Source: JAQBDA01 sp963709875 (GTDB lineage Bacteria > Chloroflexota > Anaerolineae > Anaerolineales > UBA4823). Taken from it: DNA of 64,000 bases. The translations under genes and the position numbers were made by a program. The stretch spans positions 310,001 through 374,000 of the forward strand of contig CAVPYB010000001.1 in the NCBI GenBank assembly GCA_963709875.1. Reading direction: 5' to 3'. Below, piece after piece: positions 17,296 to 27,321 of this stretch (the first letter of the stretch is position 1; each line of letters opens with the position of its first letter). The notes under the pieces are model-generated. The model searched no databases. It had not been told where the DNA came from and saw only the letters and a program-made list of their open reading frames with translations.

Positions 17296-18864
17296 TCAGG
17301 GAAGCGATTCTTCATCGCGAAATGCGCTGATCATCATTTCGATGGAAGTGCTCTGTTCAGGCGGCGGCTCTTTACCTCGGGCAGAATTCTTGCGCCGGTA
17401 CATGTCCTGGTCGGCCTCATCCAGCAGTTGCTCGGGCGTCAGCCCGGACCGGAATGCCGATACGCCGACGCTGACACTCAGGCGGGCGCTGCCAAAGCTG
17501 CGCGCCGACACGGCGTTCCGGATGCGCTCTGCGATGGCAAGCGCCTTGCGGCGGTTCGTCTCAGGCAGGATGACCACAAATTCATCCCCTCCGAACCTGG
17601 CAATTGTATCCGAAACCCGCAGCTGTGTGGAGAATAGGCGGGCGATGATTTTCAACACCACGTCCCCTTTCAGGTGCCCGTAGGTGTCGTTGAAGGTCTT
17701 GAAGCCATCGATATCCAGCAGCAGCACGGAGAGCTGGTGACTGTATCGCCCGGCGCGTTCCATCTCGCGCGGCAGCATCTCGTTGAAGAAATGGCGGTTA
17801 TACACCCCGGTCAGACTGTCGGTCCAGGCGATGCGCTGTACGTCTTCATACAGGCGGATATTCTCTTTGGATACCATGTACTGCCGCACCAGGACGAAGA
17901 ATATCAAGACGTAAGCACCGACCAGCATACCCATAAACCTGCGGTCCGGGCTCAGGTTGGTGGAGATAACCCAGAGCAGCAGCCCCATGCCTCCCGCGAT
18001 AGCCAGATACGGCAGGGTCAGCCGCAGCATCTGCACCCCGGGTCTGATGCGCACTGCCGGATCTTTCAGCATCCCCGGACCGGAAGTGATCAGGCGGGCG
18101 GTAGACAGGATCTGGGCCAGCACCGCGCTCATCCACATCACGTTCAGGTAGGCGATGACATACGGCAGTTCCCTTAATTCGTACACCGCAAATGCGATAT
18201 CCCCTATGAGTGAGAACAGCATCGCCAATACGATGAGTCCCAATACCCAGCGGGCTGCCCGGGTCAGGTCGCGCAGCAGCAAGGCCAGCGCTACAGTCAG
18301 GATCAGGAAATCCCCTACCGGGTAAAACAGGGCTACATTTTCACCGAGCGTGCTTGAGAGAAGATCAGGAGAGGCCAGGAAGAAGTACCACAGCAGCATG
18401 CCGAAGAACATCAGCAGGATGCCGATATCGAGAGCCAGCAGGCTGCGGTCCTGGCGGGGGACAAAGACAAATGAAAGCAGGAATACGCCGACCAGTGTCA
18501 GCGGGTAATAAAGGAAGTAGAAGTAGTCTGCCAGGCTTGGGAAGGGGTCGATGCCCAGGACGACATCGAAATAGGTCCACATCCCTTCGGCGACGACGTA
18601 GCACCAGGAGCCAAGGGTGAGCAGGAACCATGCCCAGCGCAAGGTCATGCCATAGGCGCGCTGGGATATGATGTACACGCCGAGAACCCCTGCCAGCATG
18701 TTGAGCAGGACCAGCCCGATCCCGGAGAGCAGCGAGTCAGTGTACGAGCTGTGATGACCGCTGAAAATCCAGGCGATGTAAGCGATAATTCCCAGCGTGG
18801 ATACAGTTGTGATCACCCCTGCCGGCGTACGCAGCAGCAGGCGGCTTGAAGTATCCGCTTTCAT
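17296..18864 (-). CDS. Membrane-bound diguanylate cyclase (GGDEF)
   Basis: 522 residues: about nine or ten N-terminal membrane helices (residues 15-340), then a GGDEF domain (DSLTGVYNRHFFNEML, LLLDIDGFKTFNDTYGH, RFGGDEFVVILPE). The active-site GGDEF is intact. An RVSD (RxxD) five residues before it matches the inhibitory c-di-GMP site, so product feedback is expected. The sensor part has no recognisable ligand domain. Confidence 0.9.
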   Translation of the reverse strand: MKADTSSRLLLRTPAGVITTVSTLGIIAYIAWIFSGHHSSYTDSLLSGIGLVLLNMLAGVLGVYIISQRAYGMTLRWAWFLLTLGSWCYVVAEGMWTYFDVVLGIDPFPSLADYFYFLYYPLTLVGVFLLSFVFVPRQDRSLLALDIGILLMFFGMLLWYFFLASPDLLSSTLGENVALFYPVGDFLILTVALALLLRDLTRAARWVLGLIVLAMLFSLIGDIAFAVYELRELPYVIAYLNVMWMSAVLAQILSTARLITSGPGMLKDPAVRIRPGVQMLRLTLPYLAIAGGMGLLLWVISTNLSPDRRFMGMLVGAYVLIFFVLVRQYMVSKENIRLYEDVQRIAWTDSLTGVYNRHFFNEMLPREMERAGRYSHQLSVLLLDIDGFKTFNDTYGHLKGDVVLKIIARLFSTQLRVSDTIARFGGDEFVVILPETNRRKALAIAERIRNAVSARSFGSARLSVSVGVSAFRSGLTPEQLLDEADQDMYRRKNSARGKEPPPEQSTSIEMMISAFRDEESLP

Positions 18865-18985
18865 CCCAAAATTAGTCTATCATAGATAAATCGCGTGGTC
18901 CTCAACAGTATTGTTAGCACAAGATATAAATCTATATCTGCTATAATCGCCCTTGTTGGAGCGTAAAGAGCAACATTTCACCCCC

Positions 18986-20057
18986 ATGCACATCATCAAG
19001 ATGGCGGTCTTGACTGCCGTCCTGATGAGCGCGCTGCTGCTCTCCGGCTGTGACCTGGACGAAACCTCCGCCCCGCTGGAAACGCTGCCGGCGGGTGGTG
19101 TGCCAGGCATGCTGGTACCGGGTCTTCTTCACCGACCCGGACGACCCGGCTGCAAGCCGCTATCGGGGCGGTCCGGACGAGGACCTGGTGGAAGCCATTA
19201 GCGCTGCGCGCTTGAGCGTGGACGTGGCGGTGATGGACCTCGACCTGTGGAGCCTGCGCGATGCCTTGATCGAAGCCCACCGGCGTGGTGTGAAGGTGCG
19301 CATGGTCGTGGAAAGCGACTACCTGGATACGGAGGAGATCCAGCAGATCAGGGAGGCAGGCATCCCGCTGCTCGGCGACCGGCGCGAAGGTCTGATGCAC
19401 GACAAGTTCCTGGTCATCGACCGGCTGGATGTCTGCACCGGCTCGATGAACTACACCGTCAGCGAGGCGTACCGCAATAACAACAACCTGGTCTGCATCC
19501 GCTCCTCCCGCCTGGCAGAAAACTATACTGCCGAGTTCGAAGAGATGTTCGTGGATGACTTGTTCGGCCCTGGCTCACCGGACAATACGCCTTACCCGGC
19601 GTTCTCGGTGGACGGCACCCGCCTGGAGGTGTACTTCTCTCCGGACGACGGCACGGCATCACGCCTGGTCGAACTGGTAGGCGGCGCCCAGCAAAGTGTT
19701 TACTTCCTGGCGTATTCCTTCACTGCGGATGATTTGGCAGATGCGCTTATGGATCGCTACCAGGCAGGAATTGAGGTAGCCGGGGTGATGGAAGCCCGCC
19801 AGGTGGAATCCAACATCGGCTCGGAGTACGAGCGGCTGCGCGCTGCCGGGCTGGACGTGCGCCTGGATGGCAATGCCAATAACATGCACCATAAGGTTTT
19901 TATCATTGACGGTCAGGTGGTTGTCACCGGCTCGTATAATTTCAGTCGCAGCGCCGAGGAGCGCAACGACGAGAACACCCTGGTGCTGCACAACCCCGAA
20001 ATTGCCGCCTTCTTCCTGGATGAATTCGACCGAGTATATGCCCAGGCACAGGAGTGA
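18986..20057 (+). CDS. Phospholipase D-like lipoprotein with two HKD motifs, one inserted base
   Basis: Signal peptide and lipobox (LLLSGC, about residue 18) are in one frame and the catalytic part in the next. Deleting one base at about 19107 (in CATGCTGG) joins them as GMWYRVFF and yields 356 residues. HKD motif 1: HDKFLVIDRLDVCTGSMN; motif 2: HHKVFIIDGQVVVTGSYN. Both have the His-Lys-Asp and GSxN residues. It probably cleaves phosphodiesters (lipid or nucleic acid) outside the cell. A TATAAT at 18942-18947 precedes it. Confidence 0.85.
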
Positions 20058-20075
20058 TCCTGACATCTATATTCT

Positions 20076-20145
20076 GGACACGGATTTAACGGATAACACG
20101 GATTGTATAAACAGCAGTTCAAATATATCCGTGTGATCCGTGTCC
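20076..20145. repeat. Inverted repeat built from CACGGAT words
   Basis: GGACACGGAT at 20076-20085 is matched by its exact reverse complement ATCCGTGTCC at 20136-20145, with an additional inner ACACGGAT/ATCCGTGT pair. It fills the gap between the PLD and PQQ-type dehydrogenase genes. The same words recur at 27.16-27.31 kb. It could work as a hairpin or be an inert intergenic element. Confidence 0.75.
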
Positions 20146-20170
20146 GAACAGATTTCGGTCAAATCTCATT

Positions 20171-21373
20171 ATGAAAATGTACATGAAGCACAGCCTTTTG
20201 ATCGCCTCATTATTATCACTGGCCGTTACGAGCGCCTGCGTGCTGCGCATCGGTGGCCCGAACAGGCTGGATGACTCGCCAGCACCCACCACCATTCCAC
20301 TGATTGAGACGGCCCAGCCGGTCAGCCTGGCGCAGGGAGCGGCAGGGAAATACCCGATCGCCCTGCCGCCGGGATTCGCCATCGGTGTCTTCGCCAGCGG
20401 CTTGAGCGGCCCGCGCATGCTGGCTACCGGCCCGGATGGGCACTTGTACGCAGCTGAGCGCGGGGCGGGTCGCGTCGTGCGTCTGCCGGACAGGGATGGA
20501 GATGGGCAGGCGGATAGCATCGAGGTGGTCGCTGAAGGGCTGGATGCGCCCAGCAGCCTGGCTTTCTACAAGGATGGCTCGCTGTACGTGGGTGAGACCC
20601 GGCGAGTGCTGCGGCTGAGCGATCCAGACGAGGCGGGAGTTTATCGAAGGCGAGATGCAATCATCGATGGGCTGCCCTCCGGCGGGCACAATACCCGCAC
20701 CGTGCTGTTCAGCCCGGACTGGTCGACGCTGTACGTCTCGGTGGGTTCATCCTGCAACGTGTGCGAGGAAGATGACCCGCGGCGGGCAGCCATCCTGCGC
20801 TACGACCCGGACGGCAGCGGTGAAAGCATCTACGCCTCTGGCTTGCGCAATGCGGTCGGCATCACAATCCGGCTGGGCACGGATGAGTTGTGGGCGACGG
20901 TCAACGGCCGCGATATGCTCGGTGACGATCTACCTCCAGAGACGATTTATCGAGTACAGGAAGGCGGCGACTACGGCTGGCCGCGCTGCCATTCCGGGCG
21001 CATCCTTGACCCGGATTTCGGCGCGCCGGATGCCTGCCAGGGAGTCCCGCTGCCTTTGGTGGAGATGCAGGCGCATTCTGCGCCGCTTGGCCTGGCGTTT
21101 TACAGCGGCGAGACCTTTCCAGAAGAATACCGTGGAGACCTGTTCGTCGCCTTCCACGGTTCCTGGAACAGGCGCGAGCCCACCGGCTATAAGGTGGTGC
21201 GAATCCCCATGCAAGGCGGAACGCCGGGCGCGGCCCAGGATTTCGCGGTTGGCTGGTTGACGGAAGAGGGGAGCGCCTGGGGTCGCCCGGTGGACGTGGT
21301 CACCGGATCGGACGGGGGTTTGTATATCTCGGACAACTCGGGCGGAGTGATCTACCGGGTGTATTATCCTTAA
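20171..21373 (+). CDS. PQQ-type glucose/sorbosone dehydrogenase-like lipoprotein
   Basis: 400-residue secreted six-blade beta-propeller, lipobox AVTSAC (Cys about 23). Motifs: PPGFAIGVFASGLSGPRML, AERGAGRVVRLPDRDGDGQAD, SGGHNTRTVLFSPD, YASGLRNAVGI, GGDYGWPRCH and FVAFHGSWNRREPTGYKV. These match the soluble PQQ-dependent sugar dehydrogenase/L-sorbosone dehydrogenase family, with a Ca-binding-like DRDGDGQAD. Substrate is unknown; the cell would need imported or synthesised PQQ. Confidence 0.85.
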   Translation: MKMYMKHSLLIASLLSLAVTSACVLRIGGPNRLDDSPAPTTIPLIETAQPVSLAQGAAGKYPIALPPGFAIGVFASGLSGPRMLATGPDGHLYAAERGAGRVVRLPDRDGDGQADSIEVVAEGLDAPSSLAFYKDGSLYVGETRRVLRLSDPDEAGVYRRRDAIIDGLPSGGHNTRTVLFSPDWSTLYVSVGSSCNVCEEDDPRRAAILRYDPDGSGESIYASGLRNAVGITIRLGTDELWATVNGRDMLGDDLPPETIYRVQEGGDYGWPRCHSGRILDPDFGAPDACQGVPLPLVEMQAHSAPLGLAFYSGETFPEEYRGDLFVAFHGSWNRREPTGYKVVRIPMQGGTPGAAQDFAVGWLTEEGSAWGRPVDVVTGSDGGLYISDNSGGVIYRVYYP

Positions 21374-21391
21374 AGCGGGACTAGTCGCCCC

Positions 21392-22201
21392 TTACTGATT
21401 AGCCAGCAGGTTTCGAAAATTATCCAGGGACAACAGGCTGAAATCAAAACCCGGCTCCAAGAAGGGGCGTACATCACTGATTGCCTTATCCAGGTCTGCT
21501 GTGCTCAGCTTCTCCCATATCTCCTGCTTCCATGTTTCACCCGATAGCGTTTCATCGGTCCAGTTCGTCTGGTGTAAGGCATTATTGAGCAAGATAATAT
21601 TAGGCGCTGGCCAGTTCGGGTCGCTCAAATACCAGAGCAGGTCGTACAGGTCGCGCCCCTTAAGAAATGGGCGCTGGAGAATGGCGTGCAGCTTGCCGGC
21701 CAGTAAGGAAGCGCGATCGTAGTGCTGGATCTGGAGCACTACATGCTTGCGGATTACCGTAGTCTCCAGGACAGCCCCTTGTGGTGGTTGTGTGTCAACT
21801 TTGATCTTGACAGCCAGAACTTCGCTCCGCTGTGGAGATAGACCTAGATCATATAGAAGTCCCGGGAAGCGGATGAAAGCAGAGTGGACGGTTTTTCTGT
21901 CGCTGATCTTCATATCGATTTCGTAGCCTTCTGGAGACAGCAGGGAGCTGATTTTTCGCAGGTAGTCTCGAAAGCTGTACAGGTCTTGGTCGCGTTCTAA
22001 GGTGAAGTCCAGATCTTCGGAATATCGGCTGTGTGCGTAGAGAAAACGCAGTGCGGTGCCGCCTTGAAACGCAAGGGGTATCATCGCCCCAACTCTTTGG
22101 AACAATTCAAGGATGCGCGCCTGCAGGTACTCGCGTGCGATATTACGCCCCTGTAATGGGTTGTTGGCGCGGCGGACCAATTCAACCAGATATTCTTTCA
22201 T
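21392..22201 (-). CDS. AbiEii-type nucleotidyltransferase toxin
   Basis: 269 residues. The nucleotidyltransferase signature FQGGTALRFLYAHSRYSEDLDFTL carries the GG-S/T motif and the DxD acidic pair. The downstream KIKVDT and LAGKLHAILQRPFLKGRDLYDLLWYL are typical of AbiEii/MenT toxins, which modify tRNA or nucleotides and block growth on phage infection. It overlaps the AbiEi gene by 4 bases, as usual for type IV-like AbiE systems. Confidence 0.9.
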   Translation of the reverse strand: MKEYLVELVRRANNPLQGRNIAREYLQARILELFQRVGAMIPLAFQGGTALRFLYAHSRYSEDLDFTLERDQDLYSFRDYLRKISSLLSPEGYEIDMKISDRKTVHSAFIRFPGLLYDLGLSPQRSEVLAVKIKVDTQPPQGAVLETTVIRKHVVLQIQHYDRASLLAGKLHAILQRPFLKGRDLYDLLWYLSDPNWPAPNIILLNNALHQTNWTDETLSGETWKQEIWEKLSTADLDKAISDVRPFLEPGFDFSLLSLDNFRNLLANQ

Positions 22202-22839
22202 GCAAATTCATACTCCTGTGCTTCATCGTGGGCAAGCTCTATAACAATCGGCAGGGCGCGTTCGAGCTTGGGGCTGCGGATAGAATCAACCAAACTCTGA
22301 AGCGATGATAGATCAATGCGCTCCATGTTTTGCAAACGTAGTTCGCTCAAATACTGAATTAAATCGCTGCCAGGTTGTAAGTAGAGCAGGTCAAACAGTG
22401 CTTTTTCTGGGGTGGCGACAAAGGCTTGCTGCTCGTCATCCAGCCTCACTTGAGCATAGCCTGCCAGCAGTTTGGGTTGGATGTGGCGGTATTCGAATAC
22501 GCCAAGCGGTGTCTGCCAGCTGCCTGGTCTTTTGGTGGTCATGCTGATCGTGCCAGGAACGAGTTCAGGGATCAATCCATAATATGCCAGGGCAGATTGG
22601 CAGCTGACATATGAAGCTCCTTGAATCTGGTTGGCAATCGTGAATGGGTGTGGTTGGACCTTCTGGTAGGGTGGGGCGAGGGTATATAATCCCCGGCGCA
22701 GCTGGATGATCCGGTTAGCCTTCACCCAGCGGGTGAGCTGCAGGCGGATGCTTGCCGGATTCACGTCCCCTGAGAGAAGTATTGAAGAATCGAAGAGCGG
22801 CTGCTTACCGACAATATCCAGAAGTCGCTGAAAATCCAT
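22198..22839 (-). CDS. AbiEi-type antitoxin/transcriptional repressor
   Basis: 213 residues. N-terminal winged helix (QLTRWVKANRIIQLRRGLYTLAPPY), then the AbiEi core: GASYVSCQSALAYYGLIPE, TTKRPGSWQTPLGVFEYRHI and ATPEKALFDLLYLQPG. AbiEi proteins repress their own operon by binding inverted repeats. A perfect 16-base palindrome lies immediately upstream. A TATAAT is only 3 bases before the chosen ATG, so either the mRNA is leaderless or the true start is a little downstream. Confidence 0.88.
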   Translation of the reverse strand: MDFQRLLDIVGKQPLFDSSILLSGDVNPASIRLQLTRWVKANRIIQLRRGLYTLAPPYQKVQPHPFTIANQIQGASYVSCQSALAYYGLIPELVPGTISMTTKRPGSWQTPLGVFEYRHIQPKLLAGYAQVRLDDEQQAFVATPEKALFDLLYLQPGSDLIQYLSELRLQNMERIDLSSLQSLVDSIRSPKLERALPIVIELAHDEAQEYEFA

Positions 22840-22842
22840 AGC

Positions 22843-22864
22843 ATTATATTATCATTAATGATAA
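22843..22864 (-). promoter_or_regulatory. AbiE promoter with perfect palindromic operator
   Basis: On the minus strand TATAAT (22848-22843) directly abuts the perfect palindrome TTATCATTAATGATAA (22849-22864). The palindrome covers the spacer just upstream of the -10 box, a position suited to autorepression by AbiEi. Confidence 0.65.
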
Positions 22865-23067
22865 ATAAATGCAACGCCCAAAGCCAATTAGAGTTGGGCG
22901 GTAATGAAAGAGGAACCAGGTTGCGTAGGTGTTCCGTGCGGCGGTGCCTACCGACACGTCCAGTAAGGTCATGGAGTAAAATATCCCCCAGGATCGTGTG
23001 ACTTACGTTAAAATAAAGCATTCTATTCTGGTCTGGCAACTCCTAATAATTCAGTGAAAGGGATGGG

Positions 23068-25602
23068 ATGAATTTAGAAGGCAATTTTTACTTAGGGCGA
23101 GTGTTCGACCCCGAAGCTAACGCGCTGACCGACCAGCCCCTGCTCTACGACCCGGGTGACCTGACCACCCACGCGGTGGTGGTCGGCATGACCGGCTCCG
23201 GCAAGACCGGGCTGTGCATCGACCTGCTGGAAGAAGCCGCCCTGAACGGCATCCCCGCCTTGATGATCGACCCCAAGGGGGATATCACCAACGCGCTGCT
23301 GCACTTCCCGGAGCTGCTCCCGGCCGATTTCCAGCCATGGGTCAACGCCGACCAGGCGCGCCGGGACGGCAAGACCATGGCACAGGCGGCTGCCGATACG
23401 GCTGCACTGTGGCAGAAAGGGCTTGGCAGAATGGGGCATCGGCACAGAGCGCCTGCGTGCCCTCAAAGACGCCGCCCATTTTGCCGTCTATACGCCCGGC
23501 TCCGATGCGGGCATACCGGTCAGCATCCTGGCTTCGCTCAAAGCGCCGGAAATCGCCTGGGAGAGCAACCGCGAGCTGCTGCGGGAGAAAATCTCCGGCA
23601 CGGTGACTGCGCTGCTGGGTCTGGTCGGGCTGCAAGATATCGACCCGGTGCGCTCACGCGAGCATATCCTGCTGGCCAATATCTTCGAGAACGCCTGGAG
23701 CCAGGGGGTCGACCTGGACCTGGGCGAGCTGATCATGCAAACCCAGAGCCCGCCCTTCGAGAAGCTGGGGGTGTTCGACGTGAACACCTTCTTCCCCGAG
23801 AAAGACCGCTTCGACCTGGCCATGCTGCTCAACAATATCCTGGCCTCGCCGGCCTTCCAGGTCTGGATCGAAGGCCAGCCGCTGGATGTCAGCAGCCTGC
23901 TGTACGCCTCGGATGGCAGGCCGCGCCACAGCGTGTTCTATATCGCCCACCTGAGCGACGCCGAGCGCATGTTCTTCGTCACCCTGCTCTATTCGGCAGT
24001 CGAAACCTGGATGCGCTCGCAGCCCGGGACGCAGTCGCTGCGGGCGATCCTGTATTTCGACGAGATCTTCGGCTACATGCCGCCGGTCGGGAACCCGCCC
24101 TCCAAGCAGCCCATGCTGCGCATGCTCAAGCAGGCGCGCGCCTTCGGTGTGGGGCAGATGCTGGTCACCCAGAACCCGGTCGATATGGATTACAAGGCGC
24201 TCTCCAACGCCGGCTCCTGGTTCATCGGCAAGCTGCAGACCGAGCAGGACAAAGAACGCCTGCTGGACGGGCTGGAGAGCGCCATGGCGGGTGGTCTCGA
24301 CCGCCGGGTGTACGACCGCCTGATCTCCTCGCTCGGCAAGCGCGTCTTCCTGCTGCACAACGTCCACGAGAAGCGCCCGGCGCTGTTCCAGACCCGCTGG
24401 GCGATGAACTACCTGGCAGGCCCGCTCACCCGCGCCCAGATCCCGGCGGTCAACCAGCTCGCCGGGGCTTCTCTCACAGCACAGGTGCCGCCAGCCGCTC
24501 CTACCCGAGAAGGGCGACCTGCACCGGCCCGCGCTGCCGTCGCTGCGGCGGCAGCCGCACCCGCACCCGAGCCGCAGGCACAGCCATTATCCGATCTTGG
24601 CTCGATGACCCGCCCGGCAATCCCAAGCGGGGTCATGGAATATTTCCTGCCCAACACGCTCAGCTTCACCCAGGCATTCAAAACCGCCGGGCAGCCCTTC
24701 CCTCCGGAGGCGCAGAGCCTTGGGTTGCTCTACCGCCCGGTGCTGCTGGCCCAGGCAGACATCCGCTTCCTGGATCGCAAGTACAACCTGGATTACGAGC
24801 TGCTCCTGGCGGCGTTGGTGCCCGACCCGGACCGGCGCGGCTCGGTACGCTGGGAGGACTACCAGAGCGAGCCGGTCGCGCCGCAGTCCCTGGACTCGGC
24901 GCCCGACCCGCGCGCTCGTTTTGCCTCTCTGGAAGCTCCACTTAACGACCCCAAGACACTCACCTCGCTGCGCCGCGATTTCGAAGATTACGCCTACCGC
25001 AACGCTCAGGTGGTGGTGCGCGCCAACGAGAAGCTGGGTATATATGCCGGGCCGCAGGTCTCACAGGCGGAGTTCCGCAAGCAGTGCAGCGATGCCGCCC
25101 GCGAAGGCCGCGACACGGAGCTGGAGAAGGTGGAGAAATCCATCCAGACCAAGCTGGACCGCATCCAGGACCGGCTGGAGCGCGAGCAGCGCGAGCTGCG
25201 CGAGGACGAATCCGAATATTCACAACGCAAGCTGGAGGAGTTCGGCACGCATGCAGAGAACATCCTCGGGCTGTTTGGAGGCCGCAAGCGCCGCCTGACC
25301 ACCTCGCTCAGCAAGCGCCGCATGACCGAGCAGGCCAAGTCGGATATCGAAGAATCGAAGGATGCCATCGCAGGAGTTCGAGAAGGATATCGCCGAGCTC
25401 CGAGGAAGAACTCCAAGAGGCCGCGGAAGAAGTCAACCGGAAATGGAGCGATATCGTTGACGATGTCAGCGAGACCAGCGTAAGCCCTTACAAGAAGGAT
25501 ATCCTGGTTGACCTGTTCGGCGTGGCCTGGCTGCCTTACCACGTGGTGCAGGTCAGAGACGAAGTGATCGAGCTGCCGGGCTACGGCGAAGCTGAAGTCT
25601 AA
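23068..25602 (+). CDS. HerA/DUF87-like ATP-binding protein, three inserted bases
   Basis: P-loop ATPase of the HerA/FtsK-like superfamily, about 843 residues when three extra bases are removed (near 23421, 25372 and 25402). Walker A GMTGSGKTGLCIDLL, Walker-like ALMIDPKGDI, YFDEIFGYMPPVG for the acidic motif, and LVTQNPVDMDYKAL. A C-terminal coiled coil (about 660-760, Glu/Arg/Lys-rich) precedes a conserved end, KKDILVDLFGVAWLPYH. Such proteins thread DNA or act as membrane-protein-like motors. No nuclease partner is adjacent, so a defence or resection role is not supported here. Confidence 0.75.
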
Positions 25603-25656
25603 GGGTTAAATAACCCTCTAACTAGGGGGAATTGGTGGGGTCGGGCGCCGCCCGAC
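25602..25656. terminator. Two hairpins after the HerA-like gene
   Basis: AGGGTTA-AA-TAACCCT (25602-25617) overlaps the stop codon, and GTCGGGC-GCC-GCCCGAC (25640-25656) follows, extended by GGGG and CCCCC tracts. No long T-run is present on the plus strand, so termination may be weak or factor-assisted. Confidence 0.45.
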
Positions 25657-25716
25657 CAAACAACCCCCCTCCTCCAAAAACTTGCGTGTGTCATAACCTT
25701 ATTCGTATGGAGGTGG

Positions 25717-26154
25717 ATGATGGTCATGGTGAGCCAGTGTTTGCAGCACAAGGGGCGCACAATCTGGTCGATCGGTCCGGATGAGTCCGTCTACGATGCG
25801 CTGGAATTAATGGCGGAGAAGGATATCGGCGCGCTGCTGGTTATGGAAGGGGATGAGCTGGCGGGTATCTTTTCCGAGCGGGATTACGCCCGTAAGGTGG
25901 CGCTCAAGGGAAAATTGTCCAAGGAGACACCGCTGCGCGAGATCATGACCAGCCGCGTGGTCTGCGTCCACCAGCACCAATCGATCGAGGAGTGCATGGC
26001 GCTGATGACCGAGTACCACGTGCGCCACCTGCCGGTGCTGGAAGGCGAGAAGCTGGTCGGTGTGATCTCGATCGGTGACGTGGTGAAGGAGATCATCTCC
26101 GAGCAGAAGTTCGTCATTGAGCAGCTCGAGCAGTACATCACCGGTGAGCGGTAA
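25717..26154 (+). CDS. CBS-domain pair protein
   Basis: 145 residues composed of two CBS motifs forming one Bateman module: TIWSIGPDESVYDALELMAEKDIGALLV to GIFSERDYARKV, and VVCVHQHQSIEECMALMTEYHVRHLPV to VISIGDVVKEI. It probably binds adenine nucleotides. GGAGGT at 25709-25714 is best spaced for the second ATG (25720) or third (25726), rather than the first. The stop overlaps the next gene by 11 bases. Confidence 0.88.
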   Translation: MMVMVSQCLQHKGRTIWSIGPDESVYDALELMAEKDIGALLVMEGDELAGIFSERDYARKVALKGKLSKETPLREIMTSRVVCVHQHQSIEECMALMTEYHVRHLPVLEGEKLVGVISIGDVVKEIISEQKFVIEQLEQYITGER

Positions 26155-27148
26155 GACCTCCGGGCGGGTGGGACTGCCGCCCGAGCCGGCAAAGCTGAAC
26201 CAGATCGGTGTGCTTACCCGGCGTGAGATCGAAGCGCGCCTGCTAGCGCCTTTGCTGGCTGAGCTGGTTGATGCGTTTGGCGAGCAGCAGGTCTACGAGA
26301 TCGTTCGCCAGGTGATCATCGGTATCGCCCGCCGGCAGGGAGACCAGCTTGCCGGGCAGGTGGGCGGTCGCAGCCTGGAGCACTTCGCGGCTTCGATGGA
26401 AGCATGGCAAAAAGACGACGCCATGCAGATCGAAGTCCTCGAGCAGAGCGAGCGGCAGTTCTCCTTCGACGTGCAGCGCTGCCGCTACGCTGAGATGTAC
26501 CGGGAGCTGGGCATCCCCGAGTTGGGCGCGCTGCTGTCCTGCAACCGGGATTTCTCACTGATCCGCGGCTTCAATCCCGGCGTGCGCCTGACGCGCACCC
26601 AGACCATCATGGAAGGCGCCAAGTTCTGCGACTTCCGTTTCATTCTGCCGGAGGTGCATGTGAAAACGCTGTATGTGCTGCGGCATGCCAAATCGAGCTG
26701 GAAGGATGCCGACATCCCCGACCACGACCGCCCGCTCAACAAGCGCGGCAAGGCGGATGCCCCGCGCATGGGCTACCTGCTGCGCCAGCAAGACCTGGTC
26801 CCCGACCTGATCCTCAGCTCCACATCCCGACGCACACGCGATACGGTGGCCCATATCATCGACGAGAGCGGCTACGACGGGGATGTCGAGTGGTTGGAGG
26901 ACCTGTACGCGGCCGGGCCGGAGGCGTATATCGAGATCCTGAAAAGCGTGCCTGACCACTTCGGGCACGTGATGGTGGTGGGGCACAACCCGGGGCTGGA
27001 GGAGCTGGTCGCCACGCTGACCGATGAGTGGGTGCGCATGCCCACCGCCGCCCTGGCGGAGGTCTCGCTGGATATCGATAGCTGGGCGGAGATCGACTAC
27101 GACCCGGTCGGCAAGCTGGTCAACGTCTGGCGCCCAAAAGAGATTTAA
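26144..27148 (+). CDS. Fusion of ATC-hydrolase-like domain and SixA phosphohistidine phosphatase
   Basis: 334 residues from the GTG at 26144. Residues about 5-170 resemble L-2-amino-thiazoline-4-carboxylic acid hydrolase family proteins (LAPLLAELVDAFGEQQVYEI to EGAKFCDFRF). Residues about 175-334 are a SixA-type histidine phosphatase: LYVLRHAKSSWKDADIPDHDRPLNKRG, STSRRTRDTV and VMVVGHNPGLEEL give the RHG-type His/Arg catalytic set. A GTG with GGAGGTGC just upstream (26660) sits exactly where a separate SixA would start, so this may be two coupled genes whose intervening stop is absent. Confidence 0.7.
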   Translation: MSGKTSGRVGLPPEPAKLNQIGVLTRREIEARLLAPLLAELVDAFGEQQVYEIVRQVIIGIARRQGDQLAGQVGGRSLEHFAASMEAWQKDDAMQIEVLEQSERQFSFDVQRCRYAEMYRELGIPELGALLSCNRDFSLIRGFNPGVRLTRTQTIMEGAKFCDFRFILPEVHVKTLYVLRHAKSSWKDADIPDHDRPLNKRGKADAPRMGYLLRQQDLVPDLILSSTSRRTRDTVAHIIDESGYDGDVEWLEDLYAAGPEAYIEILKSVPDHFGHVMVVGHNPGLEELVATLTDEWVRMPTAALAEVSLDIDSWAEIDYDPVGKLVNVWRPKEI

Positions 27149-27155
27149 GAGATAA

Positions 27156-27306
27156 ACCACAGAGGACACAGAGTTTCTTTGTACACGGATTGGACGGATG
27201 TTCACGGATATTTTATTGTTTGTATACGTCAGATTGAATCCGTGCTCTCTGTGTCCATCCGTGTCCTATAACTATCAATCTCTGTGAACTCCGTGTACTC
27301 TGTGGT
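27156..27306. repeat. 150-bp inverted-repeat element of CACAGAG/CACGGAT words
   Basis: The ends (27156-27175 and 27287-27306) are inverted copies of 20 bases with two mismatches (ACCACAGAG, then ACAC and GAGTT). Inside, CACGGAT words on the left meet ATCCGTG words on the right, so the whole unit can fold into one long imperfect hairpin. It fills the gap before the methyltransferase gene. Confidence 0.85.
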
Positions 27307-27321
27307 GAAAAAAGGTTAAGT

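Noticed and set aside
23214..24945. Long alternative open frame (part of a 625-codon frame) inside the HerA-like gene
   Set aside because: Composition is Arg/Pro/Gly/Ala-rich as expected for a shadow frame in GC-rich DNA; the other frame carries the conserved ATPase motifs.
23068..25602. HerA-like ATPase as part of an antiphage system with the AbiE pair
   Set aside because: No nuclease or Sir2-type partner is adjacent, and the AbiE genes are on the other strand with their own promoter; the link would be speculative.
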